Positions 63,254 through 64,000 of a DNA stretch of 64,000 bases are shown here, in pieces. The notes beneath the pieces are model-generated. The model made no database searches. It had not been told where the DNA came from and worked only from the letters and a program-made list of their open reading frames with translations. Source of the DNA: Planctomycetaceae bacterium (GTDB lineage: Bacteria; Planctomycetota; Phycisphaerae; Tepidisphaerales; Tepidisphaeraceae); the NCBI GenBank assembly GCA_027487775.1, contig JAIYCY010000014.1, positions 40,028 through 104,027 of the forward strand. Direction: 5' to 3'. The translations under genes were made by a program, and so were the position numbers. How positions within the stretch are numbered: the first letter of the stretch is position 1; each line of letters begins with the position of its first letter.

Positions 63254-63835
63254 TTACTCATCCGTGAACATGAACGGCGCTTTCCAGCCCGGCTCTGAGA
63301 ATCCATACAACAGGGCCTTTACCGGTGTCTCACCAAGTGCCCGGACGCACTCAATCGGTTCCATTCCGCGGGCACGAACAATCTCATTGATCACCGTTGC
63401 GGGCGCTTCGGCGATGAACTCCGGACGACCCTTACGATATTCAAAACGATCGTATCGAACAGACGACAAACAGGCCGTCATCACGTGGTCGAAGACCTGC
63501 GGATCGTCTCTATCGACACCGCAACTCACGGATTCACGTGGCTTGAAGCGAGCAATCACTTGAATCCTCTGAATCATTCTCGGAGAAAACGCCGCAGGCT
63601 CAGTCCTTCGCCAAGGTGCCGCCGCATCATCGAACTGCTGTTTGGACAACAGTGATTTGTCCCAACGTGCCTCCATTGGATACGTCGCGATCCACTCGAC
63701 ACCGAGTGAGTTCTCATACTTCGGCTCAGAAATCTCGGACGCGAGCAGATAAAATGCGAGCTTTGTGATGGACCACTTCACGTGCTTAGAATCGTATTCA
63801 TCACACCTTAATTCAACTGGAATAAGTGCCGTCAT
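63254..63835 (-). CDS. Orphan protein flanked by direct repeats, function unknown
   Basis: 193 residues. It begins 'MTALIPVELRCDEYDSKHV' and includes 'EWIATYPMEARWDKSLLSKQQFDD', 'IQVIARFKPRESVSCG' and 'PATVINEIVRARGMEPIECVRALG'. Acidic, soluble, no signal peptide or membrane span, no known motif. The gene sits between two copies of an exact 18-bp sequence (63178-63195 and 63867-63884), suggesting cargo of a small mobile or repeat-bounded unit. Its composition is less GC-rich than most of the window. Together with the neighbouring 125-residue orphan it may be an acquired pair. Confidence 0.65.
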   Translation of the reverse strand: MTALIPVELRCDEYDSKHVKWSITKLAFYLLASEISEPKYENSLGVEWIATYPMEARWDKSLLSKQQFDDAAAPWRRTEPAAFSPRMIQRIQVIARFKPRESVSCGVDRDDPQVFDHVMTACLSSVRYDRFEYRKGRPEFIAEAPATVINEIVRARGMEPIECVRALGETPVKALLYGFSEPGWKAPFMFTDE

Positions 63836-63866
63836 TTCAGGGTCGCCTTTGAAAGGAAAATTGGGG

Positions 63867-63904
63867 CGTAAGTAGTATTGACGGGGAAGAAACGGGGACA
63901 GCCC
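63867..63904. repeat. Second copy of the 18-bp repeat, with short terminal inverted repeat
   Basis: The exact 18-mer at 63867-63884 is preceded by gggg and followed by gaaacggggacagcccc, so ggggc (63863-63867) and gcccc (about 63900-63904) can pair. The rest of the window to 64000 shows no gene. This looks like the start of a mobile or REP-type element cut by the window edge. Confidence 0.5.
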
Positions 63905-64000
63905 CTAATGCCACGAAGTTAAGTCGTAAGTCCGCGCTGCGGCGCGCGTTACAATCGCTCGCGCCAGCCGTGGCCTTCTGAGAGAATGGGAAGTGTTCAA

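Overview
The window most likely comes from a planctomycete, probably a member of the Phycisphaerae. The evidence is a GC-rich genome whose secreted proteins either begin with a LEPR-XLL type motif (ERLEERRML, VLEPRRHLS, DRLEERRLLS, DSLEGRRLL) or end with a PEP-CTERM tag (VPEP/IPEP, a hydrophobic stretch, then an Arg cluster). Several carry dockerin-like repeats with the core 'DLLxLARNY'. A Gram-negative type envelope is suggested by LptE-like and BamD-like genes. The genus assignment is inference.

Region 1 (about 1-33.4 kb) is a pectin utilisation locus aimed at rhamnogalacturonan I and its arabinan side chains. A partial LacI-type regulator and an MFS sugar transporter lie on the + strand. 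Then an almost continuous - strand block runs from 33.3 kb down to 2.3 kb. Its promoter-proximal part looks like a seven-gene operon: GH51 arabinofuranosidase, a small zinc-ribbon protein, GH127 beta-L-arabinofuranosidase, an ABC sugar-binding protein with two permeases, and a GH43 exo-arabinanase-like enzyme. Next come a beta-strand-repeat PEP-CTERM protein, a modular PL11 rhamnogalacturonan lyase, a GH43 endo-arabinanase, a second PL11, a PL10 pectate lyase, a 1417-residue beta-strand-repeat surface protein, a Tat-exported PL26-like enzyme and a subtilisin-like protease. Both PL11 enzymes, the surface protein and the protease carry the same kind of dockerin-like pair. A plausible division of labour is surface lyases and endo-arabinanase cutting polymer, ABC and MFS import, and intracellular arabinofuranosidases finishing the oligomers.

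Region 2 (33.4-37.5 kb) holds a small PEP-CTERM protein with a strong terminator and a divergent RTX-repeat protein fused to a calpain-type protease. The 3' end of the latter is duplicated as a 20-bp tandem array, followed by a textbook terminator.

Region 3 (37.5-54.6 kb) is mainly housekeeping and envelope: a double 6-pyruvoyl-tetrahydropterin-synthase protein, argG, coaE, hrpB, an oxidoreductase/aldo-keto reductase fusion, a three-gene + strand cell-surface glycan cluster (membrane glycosyltransferase, GT9 heptosyltransferase-like, YbhN/AglD-like membrane protein), a ROK kinase, a stand-alone receiver protein and a lipoprotein.

Region 4 (54.7-62.4 kb) contains a CAP-domain/RTX protein, aroC, a DksA-like protein with a long histone-like Lys/Ala tail and no zinc site, rimO, a BamD-like TPR protein and an LptE-like lipoprotein.

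Region 5 (62.4-64.0 kb) looks foreign by eye: lower GC, two orphan genes, a short ORF remnant and a transposon-like 18-bp direct repeat. No rRNA, tRNA, CRISPR array or complete insertion sequence was recognised.
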